A stretch of 63,209 nt of DNA from Mycoemilia scoparia (lineage: Eukaryota > Kickxellomycota > Kickxellomycetes > Kickxellales > Kickxellaceae): contig JANBPU010000093.1 in the NCBI GenBank assembly GCA_027575805.1, forward strand, positions 1 to 63,209. Direction: 5' to 3'. The notes under the pieces were generated by a model. It was not told where the DNA came from. It worked only from the letters and a program-made list of their open reading frames with translations, and made no database searches. Of this stretch, positions 12,199 through 23,189 are shown piece after piece. Numbering within the stretch: position 1 is the stretch's first letter; the number at the start of each line of letters is the position of its first letter. The position numbers and the translations under genes are program-made.

Positions 12199-12308
12199 TA
12201 CGGATCATAATGTTTGAAGGGTGCCTTTTGATGGTCAACAATTGATTATAGGGATGTCACAGCTCATTAGCAAATACTCGCCATCCTTCAAAAATTATGA
12301 TCCATATG
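12199..12308. mobile_element. MITE-like element, copy 2 (family A)
   Basis: Left arm CGGATCATAATGTTTGAAGG and right arm with CCTTCAAAAATTATGATCC. The end CATATG at 12303-12308 is shared with the next copy, so the two stand head to tail without a spacer. Confidence 0.85.
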
Positions 12309-12408
12309 GGTGATTATTTATGAAGGGTGACCATTTGCTAATCAATTGTAATTGCCCCTATAATCGTTGGCCACCAAAAGTCACCCTTCAAAAATTATGA
12401 TCCATATG
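12303..12408. mobile_element. MITE-like element, copy 3 (family A)
   Basis: This copy is very close to copy 1: ATATGGGTGATTATTTATGA on the left, then ATTGTCCC-like and TTGGCCACCAAAAGTCACCC blocks, and ATTATGATCCATATG on the right. Confidence 0.88.
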
Positions 12409-12488
12409 ACGAAAGTGCCCATACAAATATCCAGTGGCTTTGGGTTCTTAATCACATCATGATCTGGCTCTTCCATTCTATATCACAT

Positions 12489-12620
12489 GGCTGAGTCTCC
12501 TCTAAAAGGTCACTAGAATATTCCCCTGGGTGCTAGCCCCTCATCACTGAGGCTCCAGCCAAAATGTGTGGGCTATGGACTGGTTTGCAGGGAACATGCT
12601 AGTACCCTTTTGGTGGAGAA
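12489..12620. repeat. Family B repeat, partial copy
   Basis: Begins with GGCTGAGTCTCCTCTAAAAG and ends with CCCTTTTGGTGGAGAAC, the same end as the copy in the FUR1 intron. Shared blocks between the two include CCAGCCAAAATGTGTGGGCT and CTGGTTTGCAGGG. A MITE copy begins 9 bp downstream. Confidence 0.75.
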
Positions 12621-12628
12621 CTATTTGC

Positions 12629-12738
12629 TATATGGATCATAATTTTTGAAGGGTGAAAGTTCACTAGTAAAACTGGACATCCATTTGGCTGTGATTTCCC
12701 CTATAATCATACACCCTTCAAAAACTATGATCCATATG
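12629..12738. mobile_element. MITE-like element, copy 4 (family A)
   Basis: Near-perfect terminal arms: TATATGGATCATAATTTTTG on the left and its complement ending GATCCATATG on the right. The inner block TTTGGCTGTGATTTCCCC is conserved. Confidence 0.9.
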
Positions 12739-13053
12739 GGCCTTTTGTGCCTTGAATATGCGTGTTTTTCGCAGCCATCAAAAGTACTCTGCTTAAAAAC
12801 CATTGTGACCTTTGATGAAATCAATCCGGCTCTCAGATCTCACAGACAATGTCTATACTTTTACTTAGGTCGGTTACTACCGACTTATTTAGAGGCGCAC
12901 ATTCACCTCCAACACTCTATGGACGAAAAGAAGGGTCTCCAGATTATTTGCATGATGTATATTGGGGAAAGGCGCAGTATACCGCCAAGATCTGCTATGG
13001 TACAGCAAAACCATGATCGCTTAGTTCGTGGAGTGATCGTGTACAGGATATTT

Positions 13054-13414
13054 GGCAGAGTCTCCTCTAAAAGCGTGCCAGAATAGGCTTTCCAATACCA
13101 TCTTAAAATGTATGACTTTTGAGCCAAATTTTCCGGAGGGATGAGGGCACAGGACTATTCACTTTGCATGTGGTCATATTTCACAAGGCCTTAGGCTAAA
13201 TGGGTCCCCAGGAGCTGCATATAAAATATCTGAGGGCCCATTTCTGCCTACCAGAGATCCGGTCACTAATGAAATCTGGCAATATGGTAGGTTCTTCATC
13301 AAAAGGGAACAATCCTGTGCCCTCACATATTCCCTGCAAATCAGCCGATGGGTCATACATTTTGGGAGAGGATTAGAGATATTATTCCGGTACACTTCTA
13401 GAGGAGACTCTGCC
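13054..13414. mobile_element. Family B foldback element with long inverted arms
   Basis: The ends are inverted copies: GGCAGAGTCTCCTCTAAAAG on the left and, in reverse complement, GGCAGAGTCTCCTCTAGAAG on the right. Similarity continues inward in the arms: GTGCCAGAATA versus GTACCGGAATA, AAAATGTATGAC in both, and GAGGGCACAGGA in both. The arms are therefore about 130-140 bp around a central part of about 90 bp. There is no transposase ORF, so it is non-autonomous or a foldback remnant. Confidence 0.75.
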
Positions 13415-13803
13415 ATATGACTGATCCCAGATGAAATCTTGCCGTATAGCTGCATCCACAGAAGTAATAGAAAGCTCAATTATCTGTACTGGGCTGTTCG
13501 CTTTGATGGAGAACCTGCCATTTACATGTGACTTCATATCTAATGATGAGTCTGCTGTGGCGGCATTGATTTGCAGTTCAAATGAAAGTAGTGGCAGCAA
13601 TAATGTTGTTTAATGAGTACTGTTTAAGGGAGATAAAGTCCAAGTATAACTCTAACTGGTATTGGTATTTATCCCCACCTATAAAAATACATTCAGGTCC
13701 TAAAAGCCTCCTTACCTCTTTTTCTCTCTCTCTCTTTTGTCATTGTATTTCTCCATTTAACAGTTATCACACCCACGCCACTCGATTTTATCAAAAACAA
13801 ACC

Positions 13804-14998
13804 ATGATTCTCGAAAACAAAGTTGCTGTTATAACAGGTGGCTCCCAGGGATTTGGAAAGCGGATGGCCGAGCGTCTTGTGGAAAGAGGGTAGGCCCATC
13901 ACAATGGATGCCTTTCACTCGCCTTTGTACTGCTATCTCTCGCACTCTTATTCAATAGCGTGAGCCATGTATTGCCCTTGCTAACACTATGTATCCTCTG
14001 TTACATCTTTGCCAAATACATTCTTGTAGAGCAAAGGTTGTTCTTGGCGATATAAGCCCAAAGGGGGCCGATGTAGCTGCCAGCTTGAATCGGGATAGAA
14101 AGTAAGTTTTCGGGCCCATAGAATCAGCCGAAAATAAACCAAGTCACATGTGTAGTGACGTTGCAACACAGCCAACAATAAGCTGTCCACAATGTTATGC
14201 TGATCCAGTGCCACTGCTCATACTCACCCACGTTGATCTGTGCGTGCTTTAAAGGTGTGCCGTTTTTCAGATATGCGATGTCACCAAGTCCGACCAGCTC
14301 CAGAGCCTTATTGACCTGGCCATCGCCGAGTTTGGTGCTCTTGATGTAGGTATGCTCCGAATGCCGGGCATTTGACTTGTGTGTACATCAGCCATGCCTT
14401 GTATCTTCTGAGCTGCCACTACTAACACTGAGCTTATCACACTTGCAATTTGGATGAATGGCACTTTTAGATAATGGTCAACAATGCTGGGGTTGTGGGC
14501 TCCAATATCTGGGACGATAGCAGCGATAAGATAATAAACCTCACCATCGATGTCAACCTTAGGGCGGTGATCAACGGGACACGCCTGGCCGTTCGCTACT
14601 GGAACCGCACAGGTCAGTCCCAGGCCGCCGTGGTCAACGTATCATCAGCCATGGCATTCTTCCCCTCGGAGTTCAGTCCGGTGTATGGCGCAACCAAGGC
14701 CGGCGTAGTCAACTTCACTGCGTCTTGCTCCACATTGGCCCCCCGCATTCGAGTCAATGCTGTTGCTCCCAACTACGCTGACACCCAGTTCATTGACAAG
14801 TTGCGCACGGCCAAAAATGCCTCCCCCCTATTCGACAATGGCCTGATCTCCGTCGATGAGGTGGTAGACCAGATGATTCGCTGTGTCGAGGATGAAAGCC
14901 TGGCGGGCGACGTGATTAGGCTGATGCCCAACAAAGAGCCCAAGATCCACAACGGAAGAAAGGCCGTGCCCATGAATATCCAAATTTCAAAGCTATAG
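13804..14998 (+). CDS. Short-chain dehydrogenase/reductase (classical SDR)
   Basis: A cytosolic NAD(P)-dependent oxidoreductase of unknown substrate. Four exons (13804-13889, 14030-14101, 14255-14345, 14471-14998) join in frame to give 258 residues, the usual length of a classical SDR. The dinucleotide-binding motif TGGSQGFG is at residues 11-18, NNAG at 87-90, the catalytic Ser in VVNVSSAM near 141, and the catalytic YxxxK as YGATK at 155-159. An acidic residue at the end of strand 2 (VVLGDIS) favours NAD over NADP. The introns (125-153 nt) are longer than most in the window. The stop codon at 14996-14998 is immediately followed by a MITE-like element, so the last codons and the 3' UTR may have been shaped by its insertion. 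Confidence 0.9.
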
Positions 14999-15101
14999 GA
15001 TATGGGTGGCTGTTTTTGAAGGGTGGTCATTTGCTAATGAACTATCGTCCCTATGATCGCTGGCCACCGAAAGATACCCTTCAAAAATCACGGCCCATAT
15101 A
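14999..15101. mobile_element. MITE-like element, copy 5 (family A), abutting the SDR stop codon
   Basis: Left arm GATATGGGTGGCTGTTTTTG and right arm with CCCTTCAAAAATCACGGCCC. The inner TATCGTCCCTATGATCGCTG and GGCCACCGAAAGATACCC blocks match the family. The element begins on the base after the SDR TAG stop. Confidence 0.85.
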
Positions 15102-15499
15102 TCTACAGAACATGGTGGATGGCTCAATGCCAATAGCTTCTTGCTGTCTACATTTGAATTACTATTGTTTTGGGTTACATGTGCTTTTTATTAAGTCCCA
15201 AACTGTTATATTATGCCTCCAAATCTATTTTTGGCATGTTTAGCTTGTGGGCCAAATGGCCATCACAACTGCATCTCATTAAATTGACAAAGTGTAGAAT
15301 TCTGGCTAAGGGAGTGTGTTTCGGTACTAAAAGAAACCAAATGTATGTATGTACGTATATGTTTGTGTGGTGGTTAGGGGGCGGGGAGAGGATGTGGCAG
15401 GTGTCGAGCGCTTATGTGTATACAGCTACAGTGAAAGATTGGCCATAGTATAGAGAGGCATGGTGTTGAGGGGTTCATTGTCTCTAAGTAGAGCACTGA
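15102..15499. other. Convergent 3' spacer between SDR and CBK1
   Basis: No conserved coding or RNA feature seen; it serves as the 3' flank of both genes. Confidence 0.5.
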
Positions 15500-17101
15500 C
15501 TAGAATGCATCCCTTCTCGTAAGCATATCAAACCTCTTGTATGTGTAGCCAACAAAAGGAAGGTCTCTCTGGGGCACTGAGGCTTCATTGACAGGGCTCT
15601 GGAGATCGTTGAAGGGCGAGGGTGTTTGCTCGATCTCATCAATGGGGAAGTGGCTGGTATCAGTAATGCTTGTAAGGGGTGGTAGCCATGGCGGACGGGT
15701 ATTTGTGCGAAGTGTGTCCCATTGGACATGCTCAAAGAATGGATGAGCTTTGATTTCCTCAGGACCGCCACGTCCAAGGCGATGGTCCTGGTCACATAGT
15801 AGCTGCCTGATAAGGCTCACAGCGGGTGGTGTTAAATGCACATCGTCCGGGAAGGTAAGGCATCTCCGCCAGTGCATGATTTTGCGGTATGTATCATGTG
15901 TGTTTTCACTGCAGAATGGCGGATATCCTACCAGGCACTCATACATGATTGCGCCAAGTGACCACCAGTCGCAAGCCTGGCCATAGCCCTGTTGCAAAAA
16001 GATTTCTGGGGCAATGTAATCTGGTGTTCCGACAGTTGAATAGGCCAGCTGTCGGCGTGTCTTCTTCCAGGTAGCAAGCTTCTCTTTGCTTGACAGAGTA
16101 AGTGTAATCTCGCGCTGGTTGACGGTCTCGCCGTTTTTCTTTTCCTCTTCGGCCTGGTTATGGATGGTCTCAAGGAGCTTTTTGTAATAGCTGGAGTCGT
16201 GCTGGCGGTGGAATCCAGTTGAAAGACCAAAATCAGATAGCTTTATGTGGCCATCTCTGTCAATAAGGATGTTGTCGGGCTTGATATCACGGTGGATGAA
16301 CCCAAGTTTGTGGACATCTGCAATGGCGAGGGCACACTCTGCCATATAAAACCGGGTGACTTCGTCAGGGAATATGTCGTATTTAATAAGCATGGTCATC
16401 AAGTCGCCACCAGGAAGGAACTCCATGATCAAGTATAAGCACCGGGCATCCTGGAACGAAAAGTAAAGCTGGACGACCCATGGTGAGTTTGCTTCAGAAA
16501 GAACATCGCGCTCGGCTCTTACATGGGCCAATTGGTCCTTTGCTATCATGTCAGATTTTCGCAACATCTTCATTGCATATATCTTGCCCGTGTCCTTCTT
16601 CTGTGCTAGCCGCACTTCGCCGAAAGCACCACGACCAATGACTTTAACGGTTTGGAAATCGTTGACGCTTAGCTTGGTCCTCCTCAGGCGCATGAAGCTG
16701 CTCTCCTTTAGACCAAGGTTAATGAGCTGGCGCTGCTTCCTTTCGTCCGACCCGGCCTCGTTCTGCAGCTTCTGCTCAAGGTTTACTCTTCTAGTGTTCC
16801 TTTCAATGCACTGGGTCATGAGGTTTTTATAGAAGCTTTCGAGCTTGAGCTTGGCGACTGCTGCCTTCTCAATAGTATCGCGAGGGTACCCGGCCGTGCT
16901 GCGTTGTATCTTGCCACTGCTATTCGTGCTCAGTGATCTCTGGATGTCTCCCGAGGAGTGTGGAATTGAAGTGGCCTGTGATCCAGTGGCTAGAATTTGC
17001 CCTTCGCTGGTGTGCGCAGGGATGCCGTTGTTGCTCATAGCACCCGCAGTGGCTTGGCTTTGCATCTGTGAAAAGCTGGGATCGATTGGTACATTAGCCA
17101 T
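15500..17101 (-). CDS. CBK1: NDR/LATS-family protein kinase, Cbk1/Orb6/COT-1 ortholog
   Basis: This AGC kinase is the output kinase of the fungal RAM/MOR pathway, which controls polarised growth and cell separation together with a Mob2 coactivator. It is a single exon of 533 residues. Residues 80-140 form the N-terminal Mob-binding helix region. The kinase domain has the glycine loop IGRGAFGEV (155-163), Lys178 in AMKML, HRD at 270-272 and DFG at 290-292. A basic, long insertion before the activation segment (about 300-353, [10 protein letters not shown]) is the NDR auto-inhibitory insert, with the phosphorylatable Ser in [10 protein letters not shown] near 355. The hydrophobic motif FVGYTYKRF with its Thr near 520 is the site of Kic1/Ste20-type kinases. 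All catalytic residues are present. The gene diverges from SEC24. Confidence 0.96.
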   Translation of the reverse strand: MANVPIDPSFSQMQSQATAGAMSNNGIPAHTSEGQILATGSQATSIPHSSGDIQRSLSTNSSGKIQRSTAGYPRDTIEKAAVAKLKLESFYKNLMTQCIERNTRRVNLEQKLQNEAGSDERKQRQLINLGLKESSFMRLRRTKLSVNDFQTVKVIGRGAFGEVRLAQKKDTGKIYAMKMLRKSDMIAKDQLAHVRAERDVLSEANSPWVVQLYFSFQDARCLYLIMEFLPGGDLMTMLIKYDIFPDEVTRFYMAECALAIADVHKLGFIHRDIKPDNILIDRDGHIKLSDFGLSTGFHRQHDSSYYKKLLETIHNQAEEEKKNGETVNQREITLTLSSKEKLATWKKTRRQLAYSTVGTPDYIAPEIFLQQGYGQACDWWSLGAIMYECLVGYPPFCSENTHDTYRKIMHWRRCLTFPDDVHLTPPAVSLIRQLLCDQDHRLGRGGPEEIKAHPFFEHVQWDTLRTNTRPPWLPPLTSITDTSHFPIDEIEQTPSPFNDLQSPVNEASVPQRDLPFVGYTYKRFDMLTRRDAF

Positions 17102-18116
17102 TAGTGGTGATTATTATTCGTAAAACGAGACTTTCTCTGCTATAATAGAGCTCCCGGCCTCAGGTGTATTGGTGGTTGTGGCGGTTGGTTGTATCGTTAA
17201 ATAAAGACCCTTTCCAGGTATAGAGCAAAATGCTATATAGATGTGCGTATGCTAGGAGAGTATATACTCAGGGTCATATATGTAGACTATTTTGCTATTT
17301 ATGGATATTAGAAGGAATGTTAGGAGACATAATTCGTTTGGAAATTTTCCATATAATGCATTAAAGGGCATTATAGGGCATTACAATGCGAGCCTCTATT
17401 GCTTACTCTTTATTGCGTTATGCTTGTTCTTAACAGCAATAACCTTATGAAGAAACGAATTATGGAAAGCCCGCGACTTGTATATATAATCTTGAGCTGA
17501 TGAGAATGCCCTTTGGTGAATATGAGCAGGAGATGCCAATGGAGATGCTGGAATGTGTGGATATATATAAATATAAATAGAACAGCCCAAGAAAGCACAA
17601 CAGGACACTGATATAGCAGATTGGTAGGTGAGCTGCCAAGTATACGTTACAGCAACAAATAGTTGTGGTCGAACAATGAGTGTTGCTCAGTAGACATGGC
17701 TTTGGCCTAATCAGATCAGAGTGGGCTGTTCAAGCATTGAAAGAATTGGGTGATGCTCGACTACACATTTCGAATGAAACTAGGTTCTGCTCTGTGATCC
17801 TGGGCTGAAGGCACATCTCACTTCAGCCCAAATCACACTTGGAATGCTGTGATTGGTGATAGCCTTCTTGCTAGTCTCATAGTACACTTTAGACATTAAA
17901 TTCCCAGCACTGGCTTTATTTTGTAAAGTCTCAAGGATACACTAAGCAAGGCATTAATCGTATCGCTGCCCCCTTTCCCTCTCTTAGTTTTAACCTTAGC
18001 TCTGCATTTTAAGACGGTTTCAATTGCACATCCTTGGCACTGCTGTCTGTTATTTGTTATTCAAAATTTTGATTCCCCAGATTGCAATCTAGACCCTGAA
18101 TAACTGCTATATCATA
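17102..18116. other. Divergent promoter region of CBK1 and SEC24
   Basis: About 1 kb between the start codons. Near 17340-17385 there is a short repeated GGGCATTA/TGCATTA motif. The SEC24 side just before 18060 is pyrimidine-rich, as in many fungal promoters. No ORF here is convincing. Confidence 0.5.
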
Positions 18117-21100
18117 ATGTCAAATAGTTACAACTGGGGTCAACAACAGCAACAACAACGCCCTCCCCCGCCGCCTCCACAACAACACCCACCATTGGGA
18201 CAGCACAATCTGCCTCCACGGCCACAATTTCGACCCCCTCCACCACAGCAATCTACTCCGGGAGCAACACCACCTGCTCCACAAGGACATGTCATCCCTC
18301 CCAGGCCCCCTCATTCGAGGGTAGCTAGTCCAAGTGGAAGCGGTTATCAAGGAAGCCCAATGCCACCATATTCCAGTGGTGGGAATTCCCCATACCCAGG
18401 ACAGCCTTTCGTATCACAGGTACATCAGAGTAGCGGAGCCAATACTCCACAAACACAGACACCTCCAAGGCCACCACCGCCTAGACCAATGTATAATGTA
18501 AGGCCAGGTCATCCTGTATCCAATGCGCCACAAGGGCCACCAAGGCCACCAGTTTCATATAATACGCCACCACCAAACTCCATTCGAAGCGCATCTCCAT
18601 TCCCTCCCCGCCCACAGAGTACTCAGCAGATGCCCCCACAGGGCAACTATCGCCCGGTTCAAAATCCTTCTGGCCAATATTCGAGGGTAGCATCTCCACA
18701 AGGACCAATACCCAATTCAATTACAACCGGCTATTCGCAAGCAAGTATGCCACCAGCCCAGCCTACGACATTCATACCAGGCATTCCACCAGCACCAAGG
18801 ACCTACTCTCCATCACCTCAGCAGAATCCGGCAATATCTCAGGTGAGCTCTCCAGATAAGCCTGCATCTCATCGCAGACGCGCATATCCAGAACAGATAT
18901 CATCCGTTTACAATCAGAGTCAAAATTCTTTGGCACCAGCGACAAATGGCATTCCAGCCACATCAGCCGGTGGCTACTCGTCTACAGCAGCAGCAGCGTC
19001 AGTGCCACAACCAGTCGGTTTTCAAGATCAAAACCTTTTTGTTCCTGGGAAGCCCCTACAGCCGCCGGTCAGCCAGCAGGCTCAATCTCAACAACAGGCT
19101 CAGGGACAGTATCCCCAACAATTTGTTTCTGATCCAAATCAGCTCGCTACACAAATCGGATCGATGTCTTTGAACCAGCAGTCCCAGCAGATAGTGCCCA
19201 TCAATCGCATCAACATCGCTGATCTCGAGCTTCAGCCACCGCCAATTTTGCTGCCTCAAGGTGCCACTGCGGTAATGACCGAGAACGCAATCTGTCCTCC
19301 CGAGCACAAGTGCTGCACTCTTAACGCTATACCAAAGACCGACAAGCTACTTAAAAAGGCCAAGCTTCCACTCGGCTTGCTCATAACTCCATTTAAAACT
19401 CAAGATGAAGGTGAGCCCGAAATACCCGTTGTTTATGAGATCGTTCGCTGTCGTCGCTGCCGTACCTACATGAACCCTTTCGTAAAGTTCGTTGATGGGG
19501 GAAGACGCTGGCAATGTAATCTCTGTGGTTTAGTCAACGATGTTCCATTGCTCTTTGACTATGATTCTGTCACTCAACAGCCACGTGATCGCTGGAGTCG
19601 TGCCGAACTTAACCACTCGGTTGTTGAATTTGTTGCCCCAGCAGAATATATGGTCCGGCCACCAATGCCGCCTGTTTATGTCTTCATCATTGACGTCTCA
19701 TATCCTTCGATCCAAATGGGGGTTCCACAGATGATTGCTGAGACCATCCTGGAGACATTGGACAACATTCCAAATAAAGAAAACAGAACAAAGGTTGCCT
19801 TTATCACCGTTGACTCTACACTGAACTTTTACTACATGAAGCCAGATTCTTCCGAGCCACAGATGTTGGTGGTTTCTGATCTTGAGGATGTATTCCTGCC
19901 ATGTCCAAATGATCTGCTCGTTGATCTCACCGAATGCCGTGATGTCATTGAATCCTTGCTTTCTCGCATGAAGGACATGTTTACCAAGAACCAGTCCGTA
20001 GGAAACGCCCTGGGCCCTGCCATCCGCGCAGCTCATGCTTTGCTTGGAACACTTGGAGGAAAAATCATTATTATGCAAAGCACAATTCCCTCGATAGGTG
20101 AAGGAAAGCTTGATCCTCTTCCCGAAGACAGCCATCTCGGAACCCCAAAGGAATCGGAATTACTAAAGCCAAAAGAACAGTGGTACAAGAATATGGCGGC
20201 CGAATCTTCCCGTGTTCAGATCGCCTATGACACTATATTCTTTGGCCCTGGACCCAAAGACCTTCCATCCGTAGTTTCGCTTGCCAGATACACTGGCGGA
20301 TCTGTATTCTACTATCCAGATTTTGTTGCTAATAGGCCGGAGGAAGTCAACAAATTCAAGGGCGAGTTTTCACAGTTACTGTCGAACCAGGTAGGTCTGG
20401 AGGCAGTCTTGAGAGTGCGTGCTTCGAATGGTCTCAGCACAAAAGCCTACTACGGAAACTTTTTCCTTCGATCAATGGATCTGCTTGCGCTGCCCAACGT
20501 CACTCCCAACCACTGCTACGCAATAGATTTGTCCATTGATGAAACGCTTACAGCACCTGTGGTCTATTTCCAAACCGCCTTGTTATACACAACATGCTAC
20601 GGTGAAAGACGCATCCGAGTTTCTACTCTAAGCGTCCCCACAACTGAAAACATCCACACGGTCTTCCAACATGCGGACCAGGTGGCGATTTCTGCTCTCT
20701 TGGCCAAGAAGGCCACTGATAGGGCTTTGAGCACCAAGCTTGAAGATGCCAGAGAGGCGGTTCAGTTCAAATGTGTTGAGATACTTGGTGCTTTCAAGAC
20801 CGAATGCACTAGGGCACAAACCGGCGCTACCACAGATCTTCAGGTTCCGCAAAATTTGCAGCTGTTGCCTTTGCTATGTCTATCGATTCTTAAGCACATG
20901 TCCATACGCCCGGCCGATAAAATACCAGTATCAATCCGGACAGAGGCCATAAACTTTGTAAATACTCTACCACCGGATCAACTTGTCCGGACAAGCATGT
21001 TGCCTCGCATGTACTCACTTCACGACATGCCAGATGAGTGTGGCCGCCCTGACAAGGAGACAGGAATTGTGGTTCTTCCTCCCCGTCTTCCTCCCAGTGG

Positions 21101-21491
21101 AGAACAACTGGCCCTACATGGAGTATATCTACTTTATGATGGACACGATTCTTATTTGATATTTGGAAAGAATGTCCAATCCAATATTTACCAGGCCCTA
21201 CTCAATGTTTCTGACACCCAGTCTTTGCTGGGTGGCGTTATAAGCTTCCCGGATCTCGGAGATTCCCCTCAACATGATCTCAACAAGCGCACAAGAGCAA
21301 TTATGCAGCGACTTCGTAGCATCAACCGTAATCTCTGGAACCCAATTACGTTTGTCTGCTGTGAGAACGGAAATCCAGTCATTAGGCAGAGAATGATGCA
21401 GCGCCTGGTATTTGATCGCGACCTCAAAGTTTCCAGCTACCATCAATTTATCAACCAAGTCAAGGACAAGATAAATCGAGGCAGTTATTAG
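18117..21491 (+). CDS. SEC24: COPII coat cargo adaptor Sec24 (SEC24A/B class)
   Basis: Sec24 pairs with Sec23 in the inner COPII coat and selects cargo leaving the endoplasmic reticulum. The gene is one exon of 1124 residues. The first about 370 residues are a Pro/Gln/Ser-rich disordered tail. A short RRRAYPEQ block precedes the folded core, as in yeast Sec24. The zinc finger is CRRCRTYMNPF followed by CNLCG at about residues 443-472. The trunk domain begins at PVYVFIIDVSYPS, followed by beta-sandwich (VLRVRASNGLSTKAYYGNFF), helical and C-terminal gelsolin-like (LPPSGEQLALHGVYLLYDGHD) domains. All domains are complete. A second SEC24 paralog of another class lies at 47.7-51.4 kb. Confidence 0.97.
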   Translation: MSNSYNWGQQQQQQRPPPPPPQQHPPLGQHNLPPRPQFRPPPPQQSTPGATPPAPQGHVIPPRPPHSRVASPSGSGYQGSPMPPYSSGGNSPYPGQPFVSQVHQSSGANTPQTQTPPRPPPPRPMYNVRPGHPVSNAPQGPPRPPVSYNTPPPNSIRSASPFPPRPQSTQQMPPQGNYRPVQNPSGQYSRVASPQGPIPNSITTGYSQASMPPAQPTTFIPGIPPAPRTYSPSPQQNPAISQVSSPDKPASHRRRAYPEQISSVYNQSQNSLAPATNGIPATSAGGYSSTAAAASVPQPVGFQDQNLFVPGKPLQPPVSQQAQSQQQAQGQYPQQFVSDPNQLATQIGSMSLNQQSQQIVPINRINIADLELQPPPILLPQGATAVMTENAICPPEHKCCTLNAIPKTDKLLKKAKLPLGLLITPFKTQDEGEPEIPVVYEIVRCRRCRTYMNPFVKFVDGGRRWQCNLCGLVNDVPLLFDYDSVTQQPRDRWSRAELNHSVVEFVAPAEYMVRPPMPPVYVFIIDVSYPSIQMGVPQMIAETILETLDNIPNKENRTKVAFITVDSTLNFYYMKPDSSEPQMLVVSDLEDVFLPCPNDLLVDLTECRDVIESLLSRMKDMFTKNQSVGNALGPAIRAAHALLGTLGGKIIIMQSTIPSIGEGKLDPLPEDSHLGTPKESELLKPKEQWYKNMAAESSRVQIAYDTIFFGPGPKDLPSVVSLARYTGGSVFYYPDFVANRPEEVNKFKGEFSQLLSNQVGLEAVLRVRASNGLSTKAYYGNFFLRSMDLLALPNVTPNHCYAIDLSIDETLTAPVVYFQTALLYTTCYGERRIRVSTLSVPTTENIHTVFQHADQVAISALLAKKATDRALSTKLEDAREAVQFKCVEILGAFKTECTRAQTGATTDLQVPQNLQLLPLLCLSILKHMSIRPADKIPVSIRTEAINFVNTLPPDQLVRTSMLPRMYSLHDMPDECGRPDKETGIVVLPPRLPPSGEQLALHGVYLLYDGHDSYLIFGKNVQSNIYQALLNVSDTQSLLGGVISFPDLGDSPQHDLNKRTRAIMQRLRSINRNLWNPITFVCCENGNPVIRQRMMQRLVFDRDLKVSSYHQFINQVKDKINRGSY

Positions 21492-22127
21492 TTTGTCATT
21501 CATTCACCTGCAGTGTTGTATTTGGTATATCGTTTAATAGTATATCCTATCTCAACCCGTTTTGCCAATACATTTACTTGGCTCATTTTTACCACATTTA
21601 TTCATTGATAGAAGAAGCAGTTACTAAAAGCTATTATATTGGCTCAAAAATAAACATCATATTTATCTATCTATATTGGTTTTCCCAAGAATACTGGACA
21701 CCCAGATATTGGTAATACTACTCAGCAGTTTGAAAGATAATAAATCCATATGAATGGTTATTTATGAAGGGTCATAGAGTTACTCATTTGGCTGCGATTG
21801 TCCCTATAATCTTTAGCCACCAAAAGTCACGCTTCAAAAATTATAATCCATATGGCGTTGTGACTTCCCTTTGGATCTAATACAAGGTAGGAAGAAACGG
21901 ATCCTCGTCAGGTTTTGACCCAATCAACCATGGACTATTTCATATGCAACTCCAGGGGAATCACCTTCGTCTAAATCCTTGTAAGTTCAGACCATAAAGG
22001 ATGGAGGTGTTTATTAAATTAATACTATAGGTGCCAAGAACTGCACTTCAATGGAGGAAAACAAAGAATATTAAAAGGTTGGAGTTATTTCATTATCAAA
22101 GTATAGGTTTATGACCAACAGTCACTT
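21492..22127. other. Convergent spacer between SEC24 and UreD
   Basis: AT-rich 3' flanks of both genes with one MITE-like copy at 21747-21854. No other feature seen. Confidence 0.5.
21747..21854. mobile_element. MITE-like element, copy 6 (family A)
   Basis: Begins with CATATGAATGGTTATTTATG and ends with TTATAATCCATATG. The inner blocks TTTGGCTGCGATTGTCCC and AGCCACCAAAAGTCACGC are close to copies 1 and 3. Confidence 0.87.
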
Positions 22128-23189
22128 TTAGTTGTAATAAAACACATCGAACGCAGAGTCGCCGATGATGCTTCGTAATGGCGAAAGGTGTTTCTTGAGC
22201 CACCGTTTAAGGAGATCAGCAGATGGACCAGTGAATCTGACTGCAATTCCCACAACGCCGCTCTCGCTTACTTCTGAAACAGACCAGGTCACCTTCGCAT
22301 CGTCTGAATTTGGATCATGGCCGACGTGGGTCTTGAGCGCGGGATTAAAGGGCCTGATCTTTTGAACCTCATGTATGTTCCTAAATACATCAGCAACAAC
22401 AGCTACGCCAGGGCCCAGGACAAGAAGGTACCCGATGACATTGTAGCTGGAAAGCTGGGTTTTAAAAGACAGCATGTTTTTGCTGTCCAATAAAAGGGCA
22501 TCTCTAACTATCAAGGATCTGGATTCCTTTGTGTCTTTTGTTTCTGAACCTGATTTGCTGGCAGTGGTAACTACATTCATGCTGGAATATACATCAAAGT
22601 CCCAATGCTCGCCCCTTGACATACGACCGCTGGTAAACCAGTCGAGAAGAATGAGAGAACTCGTGTCTGGGTCCTCCAGGTGGACAGACTGCCGCTGGTG
22701 GTAGTGGGCCTTTTGGAAACACGTCACTGGATCAGGCAGGATGCACAGAAGCGCCGACGGTGCAACGCTACAGACAATAGTCTGGTATGTCTGGTTCGGG
22801 TTCAAGTTCGTTGTGTTCGAAATTAGGGTTGATGGCTGACGGCCATTGCGTTTTGGGAATACCTTGGTAGTGCCTTGAGTCAGCATTAGCAATGCTACTT
22901 TGTATCCTACTTTAACAGAGAGGCGTATGTGATCCCCGTGAACAAGACCGCCGCCATAAGTAAGCATAAAGTTCCCTGACGGATAATATGTAAACTTTTG
23001 ATTGACTTTATTGTCGGAATCTGCCAGTTCTTGCTGTTGGGAGTCCTCATCAAGCCTGGCGGGATATGTGCTTTGCAGTGGAGAGAAATGTGGGTTGATA
23101 AGCCTTAATGGATATGCAAAGTTACAAACCTGGCGTATGCGTCCACCAATCTGGCGGCACTCTAATACACCCTCACCGGGCTGAGCCAT
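22128..23189 (-). CDS. Urease accessory protein UreD
   Basis: UreD (UreH) is part of the chaperone complex that inserts nickel into urease. It is a single exon of 353 residues, a little longer than bacterial UreD (about 270-300) as usual in fungi. Recognisable family segments are FTYYPSGNFMLTYGGGLVHGDHIRLSVKV near residues 66-94, TQGTTKVFPK, the CILPDPVTCFQKAHYHQ segment and LLDWFTSGRMSRGEHWDFDVY. The C-terminus (VRFTGPSADLLKRWLKKHLSPL) is also typical. No urease or other accessory gene is in the window, which is normal for fungi since these genes are unlinked. It implies that the organism has a nickel urease. Confidence 0.93.
   Translation of the reverse strand: MAQPGEGVLECRQIGGRIRQVCNFAYPLRLINPHFSPLQSTYPARLDEDSQQQELADSDNKVNQKFTYYPSGNFMLTYGGGLVHGDHIRLSVKVGYKVALLMLTQGTTKVFPKRNGRQPSTLISNTTNLNPNQTYQTIVCSVAPSALLCILPDPVTCFQKAHYHQRQSVHLEDPDTSSLILLDWFTSGRMSRGEHWDFDVYSSMNVVTTASKSGSETKDTKESRSLIVRDALLLDSKNMLSFKTQLSSYNVIGYLLVLGPGVAVVADVFRNIHEVQKIRPFNPALKTHVGHDPNSDDAKVTWSVSEVSESGVVGIAVRFTGPSADLLKRWLKKHLSPLRSIIGDSAFDVFYYN

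Larger units (their letters stand above)
11484..13803. other. Repeat-rich intergenic region
   Basis: The longest gap in the window. It contains the transporter promoter at its left end, three MITE-like copies (two sharing an end), a partial and a complete copy of a second repeat family, and an AT-rich SDR promoter at the right end. Several ORFs of 60-150 codons cross repeat boundaries and match no family; I do not call them. One of them, 13431-13613 (60 codons), lies outside the elements but has no recognisable domain. Confidence 0.7.

Noticed and set aside
12646..13086. 146-codon ORF in the repeat-rich gap
   Set aside because: It crosses a MITE end and a family B arm, so it is a chance reading through repeats.
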